From contig JAOWCC010001501.1 of assembly GCA_030867875.1 (NCBI GenBank), forward strand, positions 26,874,001-26,938,000: a stretch of 64,000 nt of DNA. Direction: 5' to 3'. The notes below the pieces were generated by a model. It saw nothing but the letters and a program-made list of their open reading frames with translations, ran no database searches and was not told the DNA's origin. The position numbers and the translations under genes were made by a program. This stretch comes from Actinernus sp. WN-2022. Its lineage: Eukaryota > Cnidaria > Anthozoa > Actiniaria > Actinernidae. Positions 32,774-45,965 of this stretch are shown in pieces (position 1 is the stretch's first letter; every line of letters starts with the position of its first letter).

Positions 32774-33915
32774 CACAGGCAGCCCAAGCTCTGTATTTGC
32801 ACTGTGACCACTTTTGTATAATATGTCAATCCCATTATTTAACTTAATTCTCAGATAAAGAAAATAAACTTAAATGGCAGGAGGCTCTTGATTTTGGATG
32901 ACAATTCGAGTGATTGGGATCGAGGATTGATGGTGGCTGCGTGCCTGAGGTACGTCTGTCTAGACCACCCCCCGAGCTAGGAACTCATCTGTGCCAATCT
33001 CCATTGGCGACCTGTGTTCTTCGGAACGCGATTGGGTACTCAGTACAATAGGCGGCACGTTAGACCCCGTGGGGAGAGAGAGTAAAGTATCTGTCAATTT
33101 ATTGACTGTCCCTCTGCCGGAAAGAGGAATTTTGTCAGCAGGCCAGGCTACAAAGCCGAATGTCCCGAAACGATGCGAGTTTGTAGTCCTGACAAAGAAT
33201 GAGAGGGCTTTTTCAAAGAAATGAGTTCATTTTTAAGAGTTAGGATAATGATTTCTCAAGTCTGAAAACTTGTGGGGTACGAAAAACTATCTACCTTCAC
33301 CTGACGGAGTGAATTACACCTATCGAACAGGTTTTCTTGAGAAAAATCGTCCTCAAGTGAATCGTGGTTTGAATTTGAGTGTGCAGCTTTTCCTTTCTTT
33401 TAGACAGAGAGAAGAGAGAAAAACCCAAAGTGAGAGAAATGCCCCATTAAACGCCATTTCTAGACCCCAGAGAAACAACAGCAAACTCTGTTTCTCACAA
33501 AAAGGTATTAATCTTGCAAATTTTGTAATTTTGTGGCATTTAATCCCTAATTTTGTTACTTTTCATGGATCCTGTGACGTCATAAGATGAATCAACTCCC
33601 TCCCTAGAGAAAACTACTACAATAAAATCCCACAGGTTTTCATTGAGACATCACAAGATGAATCAACCCCGCAATTCGGTTAGCATTTATTCTAGTTTAA
33701 TTTCTACTCCTGCCTCTCAAAGAAGACTAAGTTAGATAACTGAAGTATATCAGAAATATAATTTTGGGCTAAAAGAGTTCATGTTGTTTTATGGTCACCG
33801 TGCTACTTTAATGCACTTTAAGGTAAGTTTATTTTCTTTATCTGAAAACTAAGTTAAAAAATGACATATACAAAAGTGGTCACACAGTGCAAATACAGAG
33901 CTTGGGCTGCCTGTG
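32774..33915. mobile_element. CACAGGCAGCCC element 1, 7-bp duplication
   Basis: The inverted ends start CACAGGCAGCCCAAGCT and continue as CTGTATTTGCACTGTG. The 7-bp direct repeat GTTAGAT flanks it at 32767-32773 and 33916-33922. The 1.14-kb interior includes a segment (33500-33790) also found at 38490-38805. A 106-codon frame (33270-33590) has no recognised domain. The terminus is shared with 41464-43452, but the interiors differ. Confidence 0.8.
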
Positions 33916-33922
33916 GTTAGAT

Positions 33923-34613
33923 TCAAACTTACCTCGTCACCAGTCAACTGGTCACTCAAAGACTTGAAAATCACTTTGAACTTTCTCAAATCACCCCAAT
34001 ATTCCATTACCAGTCAGGCACAGATGATCAGTCGATGCTTTCTTTTTATTTCAATTCCAAAATCTTCAATTTTAGCTGTCAAAAGCCAGGCATTTTCCAC
34101 CATAGCTTTGTAGTTTGTTGCAACTGCTTGGCGACCTGTATGTACAAAATGTACTGAAGGGTGGAGGGGAGGCACCGCTAGCATAATGAAAGACAAAGTA
34201 GGTATGTACATGTAAGGTGGTGTCTTCAGAGCCTGACCAGGTTTGAAAAGTAGTGACTGTATATTTATTAACCAGAATTCCAATGACATTATAAAAATCA
34301 ACCCGAATTGACAGATAATTTGACTTGGTTTGTCAAATTGGGCTCGAACCTGAACCTGGTAATGCTGCATACCTCAATTATGTCCTGTTCATGAGTGCCC
34401 CCTCCCCCGGAGTTTGAAATATTGTAATTTCACTATTATGGGCGGGCATGGAATTGATAGAGACATTAGTGTGGGAATCGGAATGGCTTGCATTAATTGC
34501 CTATAATTTAGTATAACCGATCCGTAGTCCAATAAATTAATTACTAATATGTGCATTCACTAGTCTTGTATACTAATTATTACAGTTACGAACAGACCAT
34601 GTTTAGCTTTAAT
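33923..34613. other. no recognised feature
   Basis: Short open frames on both strands (for example 34014-34370 minus) show no domain. No repeat relationship within the window was found. Confidence 0.35.
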
Positions 34614-34618
34614 AATTA

Positions 34619-34915
34619 CAGGGCCCGAAATTGCGCCTTATTTGGCGCCAATGCGACTAAATTTTGAGTGTTGGCGACCAAAATTTCAGCCTGCATGCTG
34701 GCGACGTACCTAAAGTGTTCACAATGTTTTCACAATGTTCCGAAGTCACACGATGTTCTAAGTAAATTTAGCCAATAAAACATGCCAGCAAATGTTCTTT
34801 GTCGTGTGTCGCTTGAAACTTGAAATGTGGCGACCACAATTGGTCTTTTGGCGACTAAATGTTTTTGGATAGTCGCCAGTTGGCGCCTACGCGAAAAAGT
34901 TAATTTCGGACCCTG
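34619..34915. mobile_element. CAGGG...CCCTG MITE, 5-bp AATTA duplication
   Basis: The ends CAGGGCCCGAAATT and AATTTCGGACCCTG are inverted and flanked by AATTA on both sides (34614-34618 and 34916-34920). The interior is rich in TTGGCGACC/GGCGCC words. The second CAGGG element (59867-60527) has the same end type and AATTC/AATTT flanks. Confidence 0.75.
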
Positions 34916-35044
34916 AATTAGTTTTCATGCTGTGTACATCCATGAAATTATCGCAACCAATATTTTATAAGCCTTAATACTTTCAAAATAAACAGACAAA
35001 CATGTATACAGCCCGAGTTAAGGATGCATGCAGCCTCTTGTTGG

Positions 35045-35144
35045 TATATAACCAATGAGATATCAAGTTTCAACAATAAAAAATTAACACCTTTGTGCAT
35101 TCCTGGTTGAGTGCTCCTGTTCTTACGCGAACCATTACTTAAAT
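35045..35144. mobile_element. terminal fragment of TTAA-GTAATGGTTCG MITE
   Basis: The complement of the 1022 left end (CGCGAACCATTACTTAA) plus about 80 bp of its body lies directly against the 15-bp minisatellite. Confidence 0.65.
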
Positions 35145-35158
35145 AGTTCCCTTCGAGC

Positions 35159-35466
35159 CTCGGGATTTGAACTCGGAAGTTTTGAACTCGGAAATTTTGA
35201 ACTCAGAAATTTTGAACTCGGAAGTTTTGAACTCGGAAGTTTTGAACTCGGAAATTTTGAACTAGGAAGTTTTGAACTCGGAAGTTTTGAACTCGGAAGT
35301 TTTGAACTCGGAAATTTTGAACTCGGAAGTTTTGAACTAGGAAGTTTTGAACTCGGAAGTTTTGAACTCGGAAGTTTTGAACTCGGAAATTTTGAACTAG
35401 GAAGTTTTGAACTCGGAAATTTTGAACTCGGAAGTTTCGAACTCGGAAATTTTGAACTCGGAAGTT
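35159..35466. repeat. 15-bp minisatellite, about 20 units
   Basis: The unit is GAACTCGGAAGTTTT with AAATTTT and CTAGG variants. Being a multiple of 3, it gives a minus-strand open frame of S/K/P pentapeptides. I regard that as a by-product. Confidence 0.95.
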
Positions 35467-35496
35467 GGTGGCCCTTCTCGGCTTTCGTAATTTTGA

Positions 35497-35605
35497 GATA
35501 CAAGATACCGAGATTCAGAGAAACAAGATACAGAGATACAGAGATGCAAAGATACAGAGATAAAACTGAAGATACAGAAATACAAAGATACGGGGGTATT
35601 GAGTT
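35497..35605. repeat. GATACAGA-type simple repeat
   Basis: Imperfect AGATACAG/AGATACAA units occur across about 110 bp. This second low-complexity tract lies 30 bp from the 15-bp array. Confidence 0.85.
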
Positions 35606-36786
35606 ACAAATTAAAGATAAGGAATTAAGTCAGCAAATGAGTACGGTATACCTTTGAACGTTTTGTATGTATGAGACTAAACTCCGCGTTTGATCGGTTT
35701 GATTGACTAAACCAAGTTGTTTCGCTTCACATAGCGCAAAGAAACTGGGAAAGGCATTCTTGTATGCTAGATCTCGATAAAGTCCAGGGCAAACACAGAA
35801 TAAGATTCTGTATGGATATTAAATTGATGGGTCCGGCATACAAAGCCAACAGTAGTATACTTAACTTAAGGTCAGTAAGCTTGGTAAACAGTGCGTTTGA
35901 TTGGATGAAATACTTAAATGTACTGGAACAACCGGGAAACTAAGGAGAGCCGGGAGTTCTACTCATCTAGAGTCATGATCTTAACAAGTAGAATAAACTT
36001 TTTCATACAAGTCTTGTATAAATGCGTCTTACTAAGAAAGTCGTCGCATGTAGCGGTAATTTTCGAATTCGAAATTGAACTAATAAACTCGCTGAACGTA
36101 ACGGTGGAAGTGCGCGTTCTCTATCCCTTGGGCTCCGCTAGGGGTGGAACATTAGAAATCAGGAGAGGGGGGGTGGTAATAAAAAATCAAAAAAGTTTTG
36201 TGTCCATTCACTAAATCGGCAAAAAAAATTGTGCAAGTGAACTGAGACATGAATGAGATTTTATGTGTGTGTGAAAAGTTATTTTACACTAAACGTAACC
36301 TGAAAGTGCAGGCATTTGAGAGCCTAAATTCAAGCATTTTCCGCGGAGGAACATGCGCCCACAACCCCTAGCGGAAGCGTTACGCCGAGATCTACAATCT
36401 TACCGGAACCAAAGAAAAGGAGCTAAAAGTAGAAATACTGGCTGAAACTCGTGATCTTTTTATAATATGCTGTTCTTATTGTTTATATGGTTTTGTTTAC
36501 GATCATTACATAATTCGTTTTGAACAAAAAGACATCGCCAACTTTTAAGGCAAATCTTATGTTTGTTTAAAAATCGTCACAGAATATTTTAGATGCGCAG
36601 GACTGCTAATAAAATGCGCTAAACTGAGCCAGAACTTCCAAGAACCTAAAGTTCAAAAACATTTCCGGGGAGCATGGCGAACTCCCTAAAAAACGGCACA
36701 CAAACCTATCCGGTATAGTGTGAACAGACGACGAGCAAGTCGGCATAAAAACCTATCCGATACAAAGTATATCACTTTCAAGATCG
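35606..36786. other. no recognised feature
   Basis: CCGCTAGGGGT (about 36136) and CCCTAGCGG (about 36365) form a short inverted pair that may mark a small decayed element. No gene was identified. Confidence 0.35.
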
Positions 36787-37185
36787 TAGACTTGCTCCAA
36801 GTCGAACTCAGTGAGTGGGTCAAAAATCGAGCGCGAGAATCGAAGGGAGAGGCGAGTTCGACTTGTTCACACTTGCAGGAAATTAAATTGAATCGGGGGA
36901 TTATGTTTTGGCGCGAAAACACGTTTCAGGGGCGGAGCTTACATTTTGCGCCTTTGACAAATTCTTTCTGAGTATAATCAAATTGTAAATACTACATCCA
37001 CGGTCGACTGACTTGACACGTCAACATTCAATGCCTGAAGAATTGACGCTTTGTGATTGGGCAAATCTTAGTACGTCGTAAGCCACGCCTCCGGTTGAAA
37101 AATCAACCGGTAAATTTGGCGCGCTGCAAGTGGGAAAAGTCCTTCGTGCGGGGGGCTAAGAAGGACTTTGAGAAAGTCTATCAAG
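36787..37185. repeat. about 410-bp dispersed repeat, copy 2
   Basis: Same sequence order as 8923-9336 with scattered substitutions and small indels. The flanks differ, so this is a dispersed copy and not a segmental duplication. Confidence 0.85.
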
Positions 37186-38017
37186 ATCGGAGCGACGCAA
37201 CATCTAGTCTGGATATCAGCCGGTCCAATTCGCACTTCCTCACGCGGCCAAATTGAGGGAGAGCGAGTTGGGACGGCTGATATTCAAGCTACACAACATC
37301 GCTCTGGCACAAAAATCGTGCCGAAACAGCGTTCCAAGTGTGAACAGGAAGCCTATCCTTCGCAAAACATGGCCACATCTCTGCATCTTGTATCTTGAAA
37401 ATAAAAATATCTCGAAATAGACCAAGCCGGTGGCCTCAGCACGAGCGACCATCTATGAATGCAAGGTAATTGATATTCAATAATTTACGAGTCTTCATTG
37501 TAAAGGTTTCTGGTTTAACCTTTCAAGTTTGATAACATTATGTTCTCAACTGGCTGCAGTATTCATCACTTCACATCCATAACAAATAAAGCATTAAGTA
37601 TGAATGATCTTATCATGAAAACTGGTTAAGCCATTCTATTTGTTCTCTTTCTCCCGCTACAAATGAGTATCTTCAGTGTTTCGTCAACTATGTGATCGAG
37701 GTAAGGACTTCTGTAATAGAAACAGAAAAAGGAAACTATAATAATCTACCCGGACCTAATTGTTGATTACCCATCGCTATTTCGGTATAAAAGATCGTCG
37801 AACTAGTTGACTTAATTATTGTTCAAGATAGTGCCGGATTTTCTGCAAAATCTCACCCTGGAACAGCTGTCAAACAACAATTTTCACTCCGGCATATTCT
37901 TTCTAGTATAGGTAGGCCCTAAAGAGAAACCCAACGATTTGTAATTAGTTTTGTAACTTAGAGTTTGTCTGATATTAATTTGCCCACAAATTTACTGAGA
38001 AAAAAAAAAGATACATT
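37186..38017. other. no recognised feature
   Basis: A pair of CCGGTCCAATTCGCAC / GAGTTGGGACGGCTGATAT segments suggests a short inverted repeat near 37210-37285. Nothing coding is recognised. Confidence 0.35.
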
Positions 38018-38240
38018 TTCCGCGACAAAAACAAACCGGGCTCGCATCGTAACACGACTCTGAACGTTGATTTCTACTCCATCTTTAAGTACCTCGTTCT
38101 ACTCGGACAGCTATAATCTTGTCGTGAAATTTAGAAGAAGAAAAAACCAGAGTAATTTCCGCGGCAAAAACAAGCCGGGCTCGCATCGTAACACGACTCT
38201 AAACCGGTTAATTTGTACTCGATCTTTAAGTACCAATCTT
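38018..38240. repeat. two-copy tandem duplication
   Basis: GGGCTCGCATCGTAACACGA and the following 50 bp occur at about 38038 and 38177. Copies are about 85-90 percent alike by eye, with a period near 140 bp. Confidence 0.75.
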
Positions 38241-38489
38241 GTCCTGGTTTTTGTACTATTTCAAAAACGAGTAGCGGTGTTCATATTTACAAACACGAGG
38301 GCGCGAGTTTTTGTAGATCTGATTTTCGAGACTGCTTCAAAAACGTCGATGTTAGAGTCATGTTGTTCAGTTATTTTGGCGATACGACCTAAATCGAAGT
38401 TAAAATGAGACCGTATCTAGAGACTAAACATCATTAAAGTGCAAGTATCATGTCAAAAAAATAAAATATATATTGTACTATTGTTTGTT

Positions 38490-38805
38490 TTTCACAAAAA
38501 AGTATTAATCTTGCAAATTTTGAAACATTTCTGGCATTTAATCCCTAATTTTGGTTACTTTTCATGTCCTGTGATATCATAAGATGAATCAACTCCCTCC
38601 CTAGAGAAAACTACTACAATAGAATCTCGGGACCGTAGGTTTGCTTTGTGACATAACAAAATGAATCAATCCCGCAATTCGGGTAGCGTTTATTCTAGTT
38701 TAATTTCTGCTCCTGCCTCTCAAAGAAAACTAAGTTAGACAACTGAAGTATATCAGAAATAGAATTTGGGGCAAAAAGAGTTCATGTTATTTTATGGCTT
38801 TATTT
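38490..38805. repeat. fragment of CACAGGCAGCCC element 1 interior
   Basis: It is highly similar to 33500-33790 in the same orientation (GTATTAATCTTGCAAATTTT, CAACTCCCTCCCTAGAGAAA). It has no transposon ends, so it is a solo fragment or part of another family member. Confidence 0.7.
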
Positions 38806-41463
38806 GCACTTTAAGCATTCATTTCTTTTGTTTTTACTCATGAATTATTAATGTTTTTTGAAGTATCATTCAGTATCCAGTGATCCGGCCCATATTGAAT
38901 TTTATATCACAGAACTAGTGATTTAATACAACCAGCTGTAAGCGTGTCTCCGCACAAATTCTTCAAAAGTGGTACTGATTCGAAGCTGTGTCAACATCGT
39001 TATCAACATCGTTACTGTTTTTTTACCGAGTACCATCTGCTCAGTGTTAACATCCCACTGTTCAAGACCACCAACTGTGATCCGAATGAATCATGCCGGC
39101 AACTAATTTTCATTCTCTGGGGAAACAGTGAACAGCATTGATATTCTCAGATGCGTCACATTATAATAAAAACAATTAGCTAGTATTAATAGCCTACCAC
39201 AGCCCAATTCCATTGAACCTCGGGTAAGACCCATATTTTATTGTTTTAGTGGAGAGTAGGGCTGAATTCAAAACCTGGAACAGGTCTTCAAGTGAGTGAC
39301 CGTGTTATATCGGTAGATAACTAGATAACTAACCTTGTCCTATTGTATTTTTAGTGTTATAGAGTGAATAAAAGTATCGTATTGTATATAGATCGGCTGA
39401 GCCGCAGGCGATATCTCCGACATAACACGGACACGAATTTTATAACTGACTTCTAAAATGTTACTTCTAAAAGATAATTTTTGAGAAATTGATGAAATTT
39501 CTTGTTTATAGTGTAGTCGTGCATCACTGACATGCGCAGTGCGGACAGAGGAAAATAATTGTGTCCCACATTGATGGCCCGGTCGCATTGGCATAACAGT
39601 GATCTCGGGACTTTTTGTTTGAGCTCCCCGTGTCCTGTCAGTTTGGGAGCAAGCACTGATTAATAAAGCGTCAGTGTCTTTGTATCAGTGATATAAAACT
39701 GATTAGTAAAACATGTAACCTGAGTATCAGTCCCTCTCTCCCTTCCCCCTTGTAATACATTATTCTTCACATGTACTCATTTGTTTAAGGTGGCAGCCAC
39801 GGTTCCTTTTTTAGGCAGTAAGAGGTCCCCATTTATTTAAGTGAATTTCAAGAGTATTTTTATTTTTCTCGCAATGAAACGTTCAGTTCCATAGCTCATT
39901 TTAAGTAGAACAGCCTTAATTGACATATTTTTACTTTGAATGAGTGCGCAGTATTGCACTTAACCAGCACGCCAGATGAGCGAACGTTTCGTTATAAATG
40001 AGTCTGAAATGCTCGACTGGTTTCCTTTCAAATTTCCGCGGTTAGAGGCTATATCGCAACCCCGCCGTCGCAGTGCACTCTGGGATGGATATCTCAGTTT
40101 TCCATTGTTGTTGTTGTTGGGCGGCCATCATGGATTTAACAATAACGGAAATATAGACGAGTGAATTAGTATAGATATTTTATTTAAATGTGTTAACAAT
40201 CACAAACTATAACATTAATTTGCTGTATGGCAGAATCCAATGGGAGTGGAGAAAATACTGACCCCCAGTCTATGGACTCTCTAAATGTACTGGAGGTCAA
40301 TGTTTTCTCACCACCCAGATCAACAATATTCAATAACATCAACTCAAAGTTAATAATATTTGTGTCCGAGTGATGCACTTTTTAACGTGCCAACGCTACA
40401 AAACAATAACAATTTTATGTATACACTCATTACAAAAAATGTAGTAGAAAAATGTAAAAGCTTAAAAGCAAGAGGAATTATATGGGGTAAACCTGATAAT
40501 TGATAGGGATGATTTTTCATTTGTTCCACGTTGAGCGACTTGTTTGCTACCGTACTCAGAAGGGTTCGTTTGCTGTCCCGAAGGACGATTTGTAAGTGTT
40601 AGTCGACTCTCCACAGTAGATCAACATGCCTCCATAGATCAACATTCCTTAACGGGCAGACTGTTCAGCAATATTGTCTCCGCATCTGGGATGAGTTGAT
40701 TGCCAAGCGAAACGAGATCAATCGGTCTCCTTCGATAAGGATAAATTATTTGTATCGATTGTGTCAGATGTCCACTGCTGAACTGGTTAGATTTGGCACA
40801 CGACAGCGCTGAAAATCTCATAAAAGAATGTTGTCTTCCTTTCGATACATCACTCAATTGATCAAATGTTTGTGACCCTGATGAATACTTCCAGCTATGA
40901 ATAAAGCGGAGTTTGACATGATAATTTGATAAAATGGTACTTCAGTATCCAGCCACTTGAAAATGCTACATCCGGGACATATCCAATGAGCTCAGGGCGT
41001 CAAAGCGAGGCAATCACCGGCCGGTGACCATGAACCCAAAATATTTTTCAAGGAAATGGTATGTAGTTTGCGAAAAGCTATGCGTGTGGTCACCCTGTGT
41101 TGTAACGTCAAGATTAGTGTTGCTGCTCGCAGCAATTATTATATTATTATTCCTATATAAATATAATGACAAGGATGGACATCTGCAGGTTGTGAAAGAG
41201 CGGTTTTTGATACGACAAAATACTGTGGTTTTGCGAGGGCTAAAATTCAAAACATTGGAATTCTACCCCAAAATAAACGTAGACTGATAGGAGTGAAATG
41301 TTTTTTTTAGAGTGCATTTGGAGCACCAGGTGACAAATGAAGGTCTCAGGGAAAACTCGACATTCGTTTGTAAAACCAGGACTTCTCCATAGAAAATGAG
41401 CTCGTCATCCTAAAAAATGGCCTACCCATGCCATGGCAATGGATTGCTCCGTATAAGTATAAG
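38806..41463. other. gene-poor interval, two weak ORFs
   Basis: No repeat family member is clear except a short fold-back at about 40240-40316 (AGTGGAGAAAATACTGACC and complement). An 87-codon frame at 41024-41287 encodes one strongly hydrophobic stretch (LVLLLAAIIILLFLY) flanked by basic residues, like a membrane segment. I recognise no family and would not call it a gene on this evidence. Confidence 0.35.
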
Positions 41464-43452
41464 CACAGGCAGCCCAAGCTAATGATTTTTACAAGGAATG
41501 TATGGGATTTTTTAGAAAAAATCTAAAACTGTACTAAAATGATCAATAAAATTATGAAATCTTACCTGTGTGTTGTGAAGTTGTTCCTCTTCATCACTGA
41601 TGTGTTTACTTCTGGTTTGAGGCACTTCTGGGCTTGTTTCCCCTCCCCTATATAAATATTGAGAAGGCGGGAAACACAAGACGCCATTAGTCCACGTGGC
41701 GACTCTTCGAGGCCTCGTAATTCTTCGAAAATCCAAACTTTCAGCATTTTACCTACAGAAACTCTTTCTTACATTCCTCTAGCACTCATTTAATCGATCC
41801 ATCGCTTATTTCCTCGCTTTGTAAGTACTCAAATTCGACGGTTTCTGCATCCAACCTAGCATCGAGCCTTGACCTTTTTTCATGGGCTGTCTGTGCTTGT
41901 TGAACCACAGGTAGCCTGTGGTTGAACGTGGCTTTTCTTCGGAAGCAGTGACGAACGATCAGTGCCGAAGGAATCCAACACCTCCGTGTTTTTTCGAGGA
42001 GATTCGGAGAATGAAGTCATTGTGCTCAATCGACCAATCGGCTGAAATCTGCAGAACAGACCCACGAACCTACAAGCCATATCAACCATTAGATGAGCGT
42101 AATGGGAATGGACAGTTTTACTTTTCATTGAATCGTCAAATACAGTAGCGGAAATGCTACTAGAACACACCACTACAACATTTCGTCCAAGGCTTTTCAG
42201 ACGCGTTACGGCTTCGTTTACTCAACAGGATATTAATAAAAGCAAAACACGATGGCAACGTCTTCGACGACGGCACTGACACAATAGCCTTAATTACAAA
42301 ATACAATAGCTGCACGTGAAAATGCACGCAGTCGCCTACATTTCCACCGTTCTCTGCAAAAACACAACGTGAAAACCCCAAATTGTACGTTTTAAAGAGA
42401 ATGCGAACGTATAAGAAAGTAAATCAATCCGTTTTTTGTTCGGCGTGAACGGAACTCTATACTCGGTCATATTTTTCGAAAATCTGGTTGTGAAAAACAA
42501 TTCAAGGCGAACAAGGGAAATAGTAGACACCAAATTTCGGGAGAAAGGCACTTTTCTACGTCCCGTCGTCATTGCCGTCGCCGTCCTGGTTGCTTAAAGT
42601 CCCTAATATGTCCTGCTTCTGCAGTTCTAACTGCTTTTTGCTCGTCTGTTAGGCTCCATATTCTAGCCGCTACACGGCGGTATTTTCACTCTCATATTGC
42701 AGTCAAATTCTTGTACAACTAACCTTGCCGGGTTCCGAATTATTTTACATTTGAAACAGCTTTTGAAGAAAACTAAATCAAGAAATCGACTACATTTCTA
42801 TTTGACATTTACTTCACCTATTGTTTGCTGAAACGTTCGTGGGTCTGTCCAGCGATTGAGCACAATTATTATGACTTCGTTCTCCGAATCTCCTCGAAAA
42901 AAACACGGTGTAGTTGGATTCCTTCGGCACTCGCTCGTCATTGCTTCCGAAGAAAAGCCACGTTGAACCACAGACTGCCTGTGGTTCAACTAGCACAGGC
43001 AGCCCATGAAGAAAGGTCAATCTGACGGTACCCCGGCTCGTTACATGCTAGGTTGGCTGCAGAAACCGTCGAATTTGAGTACTTATAGAAAGCGAGGAAA
43101 TAAGCGATGGATCGATTAAATGAGTGCTACATGTATATAGAGGAATGTAAGAAAGGGTTTCTGGAGGTAAAATGCTGAAAGTTTGGATTTTCGAAGAATT
43201 ACGAGACCTCAAAGAGTCGCCACGTGGACTAATGGCCTCTTGTGTTTCCCGCCTTCTCAATATTTACATAGAGGAAAGAAAAATCCCAGAAGTGCCTTAA
43301 ACCAGAAATAAACACATTAGTGATGAAGAGGAACAACTTCGCAACACACATGTAAGATTTCATGACTTTGTTGATCATTTTAGTACAGTTTTAGATTTTT
43401 TCTAAACATTTCATACATTCCTTGTAAAAATCATTAGCTTGGGCTGCCTGTG
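41464..43452. mobile_element. CACAGGCAGCCC element 2, 2-kb giant fold-back
   Basis: The ends CACAGGCAGCCCAAGCT and complement are flanked by the 7-bp direct repeat GTATAAG (41457-41463 and 43453-43459). Unlike element 1, the inverted arms extend about 650-690 bp each (to about 42150 and from about 42800) at high similarity, so nearly the whole element folds on itself. A MITE related to 10588-10953 occupies the loop (about 42245-42600). Short open frames appear as mirror images in both arms (for example a WIFEELR/FRRITRP region), which might derive from an ancestral gene; I do not recognise it. Confidence 0.8.
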
Positions 43453-44433
43453 GTATAAGCTCCTATATTCGGCTGGTAGGGCTGATCGTAGTATTTTTCA
43501 GGTTTGAAATGGGCGATTTAGTATTTTTTAGGGGTTGTCCAAGCGAAATCCCTTTTCAGGGTGATTTTTAGACCTTGAGGTACATTTTAGGGTGTGAAAA
43601 TATTTCATGTTTTTTTTTTTTAAGGGTATTTTTCGAGGTTTTCCGACGGTCATTCCTACCCTTTTACCTTCAAGAACCCCTCCCCCCCGGATAAGTGCCC
43701 TCCTGTGTAAGTACAGTGTACCGAGCTGCCGGGCTAAACAATCGCTCGAAAATGCTGAAATTGTAACCGCACTGTGCTCATAAACACAACCTGAAGAGGT
43801 TTATTGATTTTTATTCAATATGAGCTTTTAAAATACAAGATTAATACAAAGGTATAGGACAGGCTACTGTACAGAAGTTCTCAGTACACAGAGTACAGTA
43901 GATAGGCATCAGTTTATCGGAGTTACTGAAGAGCTTGGGATAAACAGTTTCAGCCGGTCTCCCATCGGTTTGTAAAAAGTATTCTCAGGTTAGTTGAAAC
44001 TTAGTCTCGTTTTATTTTTATTTTTTAAATCTCGGTGGAGATTTCATTGAACAATAAAGTCGTTACAATTCTCGATCCCTCTTCAACAACATTATTTTTT
44101 TACCAAACTCATTAACTTAGTACGGCTCGTTTGAATTTCTCGTGAGTGAAAACAATGTTTTAACTTGTTCCACGACAAGTCGATTTTATTTGAATATTAT
44201 ATACAGACAAGTCTTTCTTTTACAACCGATTTCAGTGTTACGTGCATAGTTTTATAAGATTTTTAGACAGTCATTCGGCATACTCATCCCACGCAAATTT
44301 TCGCCACTTCTGGTTGGCAACGCATGTTGGCAAACTCTGTCGAGTACTCGAATGTGAAAAAGCACCCATTTCAAGATCTCGAGCGGGCATTATTTTTTAT
44401 AGAAGAGGACATATAACCATCTTCTATTTCGTT
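43453..44433. other. no recognised feature
   Basis: GGTATTTTT-rich decayed DNA is present at about 43490-43650. There is no gene and no repeat boundary. Confidence 0.35.
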
Positions 44434-44747
44434 AGTGCCTCTAACCCTTCTTTAATTTGTTCTACCTATGAACCTTTGAAAGGTTTTGACTACTTCTGCG
44501 AAAAAAAATACTCTATGTTCTACGCTTGTTTGAAATAGTGAAAAACTTACCTTTCCTGACCCATAACCGCGCAAGTAAAATACTTTATTTAACAAATCAA
44601 GAAGCCTTAGCTATGGTTTATGGAAGAGTTAAATACCGACGGAGAAAAGGTTCTAAATCATTATAGGGATATTGCCAAGGTGAATGAATTCCTTGGAGAA
44701 AATAATAAGCTAGAAACAACAAAATATCGTTGAATTGTATTGAATTG

Positions 44748-44845
44748 CTCGTTATAAATGAAAGGGATGTATGAGAAAAGTTCCCGGGATGTATCTGGAT
44801 ACAACCCGGGAACTTTTCTCATACATCCTTGCATTTATAATGAGG
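44748..44845. repeat. 98-bp palindrome
   Basis: GGATGTATGAGAAAAGTTCC and its exact complement flank a short ATGTATCTGGATAC centre. Almost no decay is seen. Confidence 0.85.
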
Positions 44846-45917
44846 TATGTATGGAAAATAAAGCCTCATGAAGAACAAAGAAAACCGTGTCAAGTATGAA
44901 ATAAGAAATATTGATCACTAGGGTTGGAAATCTGATCAAACACTAGTGCATTTGGAACTGGTGTTTCATTGGATGTCAAGATGCATCCACCTGACGAAGC
45001 TTCGAACAAGGGTTTCACCGGGTATCAAGACCCATGCATGTGACCAAATACAGTTCCTCCATTGGATGACTATCTCATGAATTATTAATGAGTTCGAGAA
45101 ACTATCTTCAAAAACATTTTGTCCAATCACAATCATGCAGATGAAGCGAATAACTCACGTGCATGCTCCTTTATAAAACGCAAGGGTCTTTATACAACTT
45201 TTCACTATACGAGTGTGGTCCTATCAACAAAGGAAAAAGGCCTCAACCATTAAGTTTTATATAGGGCCACACTCGCATAGTGAAAATCGTATAAAGACCT
45301 TCCTAGTCAATCCTCATGAAACCAAGGGCTCAACCGTGAATCTTTATAAAGACCCTACTCCTGTTTGTGACGTATTATGTATGTGCCGCGGGGGTGGGTC
45401 AGGGTTTTGAGCTCGGTTTGGGCAGGTAGGGTCAGGGTTTTGACTTGATTTTGGCAAATCAGGGTCAGGATTGGAGTATAATTTGGATGCAGTCATGGTC
45501 GGGGTTAGTATTTTTTAGGCAGTTAGGATTCAGTTTTTTTTAGCTACTATGTCAAAAAAAGACATTCTGTTGCCGCATTTTGATCGCCTGCTCACATGCA
45601 AGCACTAAGGTTCCCATACGTCGTGACGCCGCTAATTCGTACTTCAGTACTTATCTATGTACTTCATCTGCTGATTTGTTTACCCAATGCCACGTCCCGA
45701 CTTGAAATGTTCCGTATTTTGCATGCAATCCCGGTACGCGGTATACCAGCCGGGGTATATATCCGACCGTGTTTTGAAAACAATTTAAAGAAGGGGCAAT
45801 CAGGTGGTTTTTTTTCCCAAAAGGGGGCAATCAGGGTTTTGGAGCTCGGATTGGGTCAAACAGGGTCAGGGTTTGAGCCTCTTGTCCTCACATACATACC
45901 CATTTTTCATGTAAGTA

Positions 45918-45943
45918 TACCCCCCCCCCCCCCCCCCCCCCCC
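45918..45943 (+). repeat. C24 homopolymer
   Basis: An uninterrupted run of C at 45920-45943, followed by GGG, has an assembly length that may be unreliable. A 146-codon frame that crosses it is not credible. Confidence 0.9.
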
Positions 45944-45965
45944 GGGACCCTCACTCGTACAGAGA

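Noticed and set aside
33270..33590. 106-codon open frame as a transposase candidate
   Set aside because: No DDE/DDD pattern or helix-turn-helix is visible, and the partner copy at 38490-38805 does not keep the frame.
35135..35503. 122-codon minus-strand frame of S/K/P/F repeats
   Set aside because: A by-product of the 15-bp minisatellite.
44996..45016. Second hammerhead-like CTGACGAAGCTTCGAA
   Set aside because: The conserved GAAA after stem II is missing (GAACA) and no cleavage triplet or stem I can be placed.
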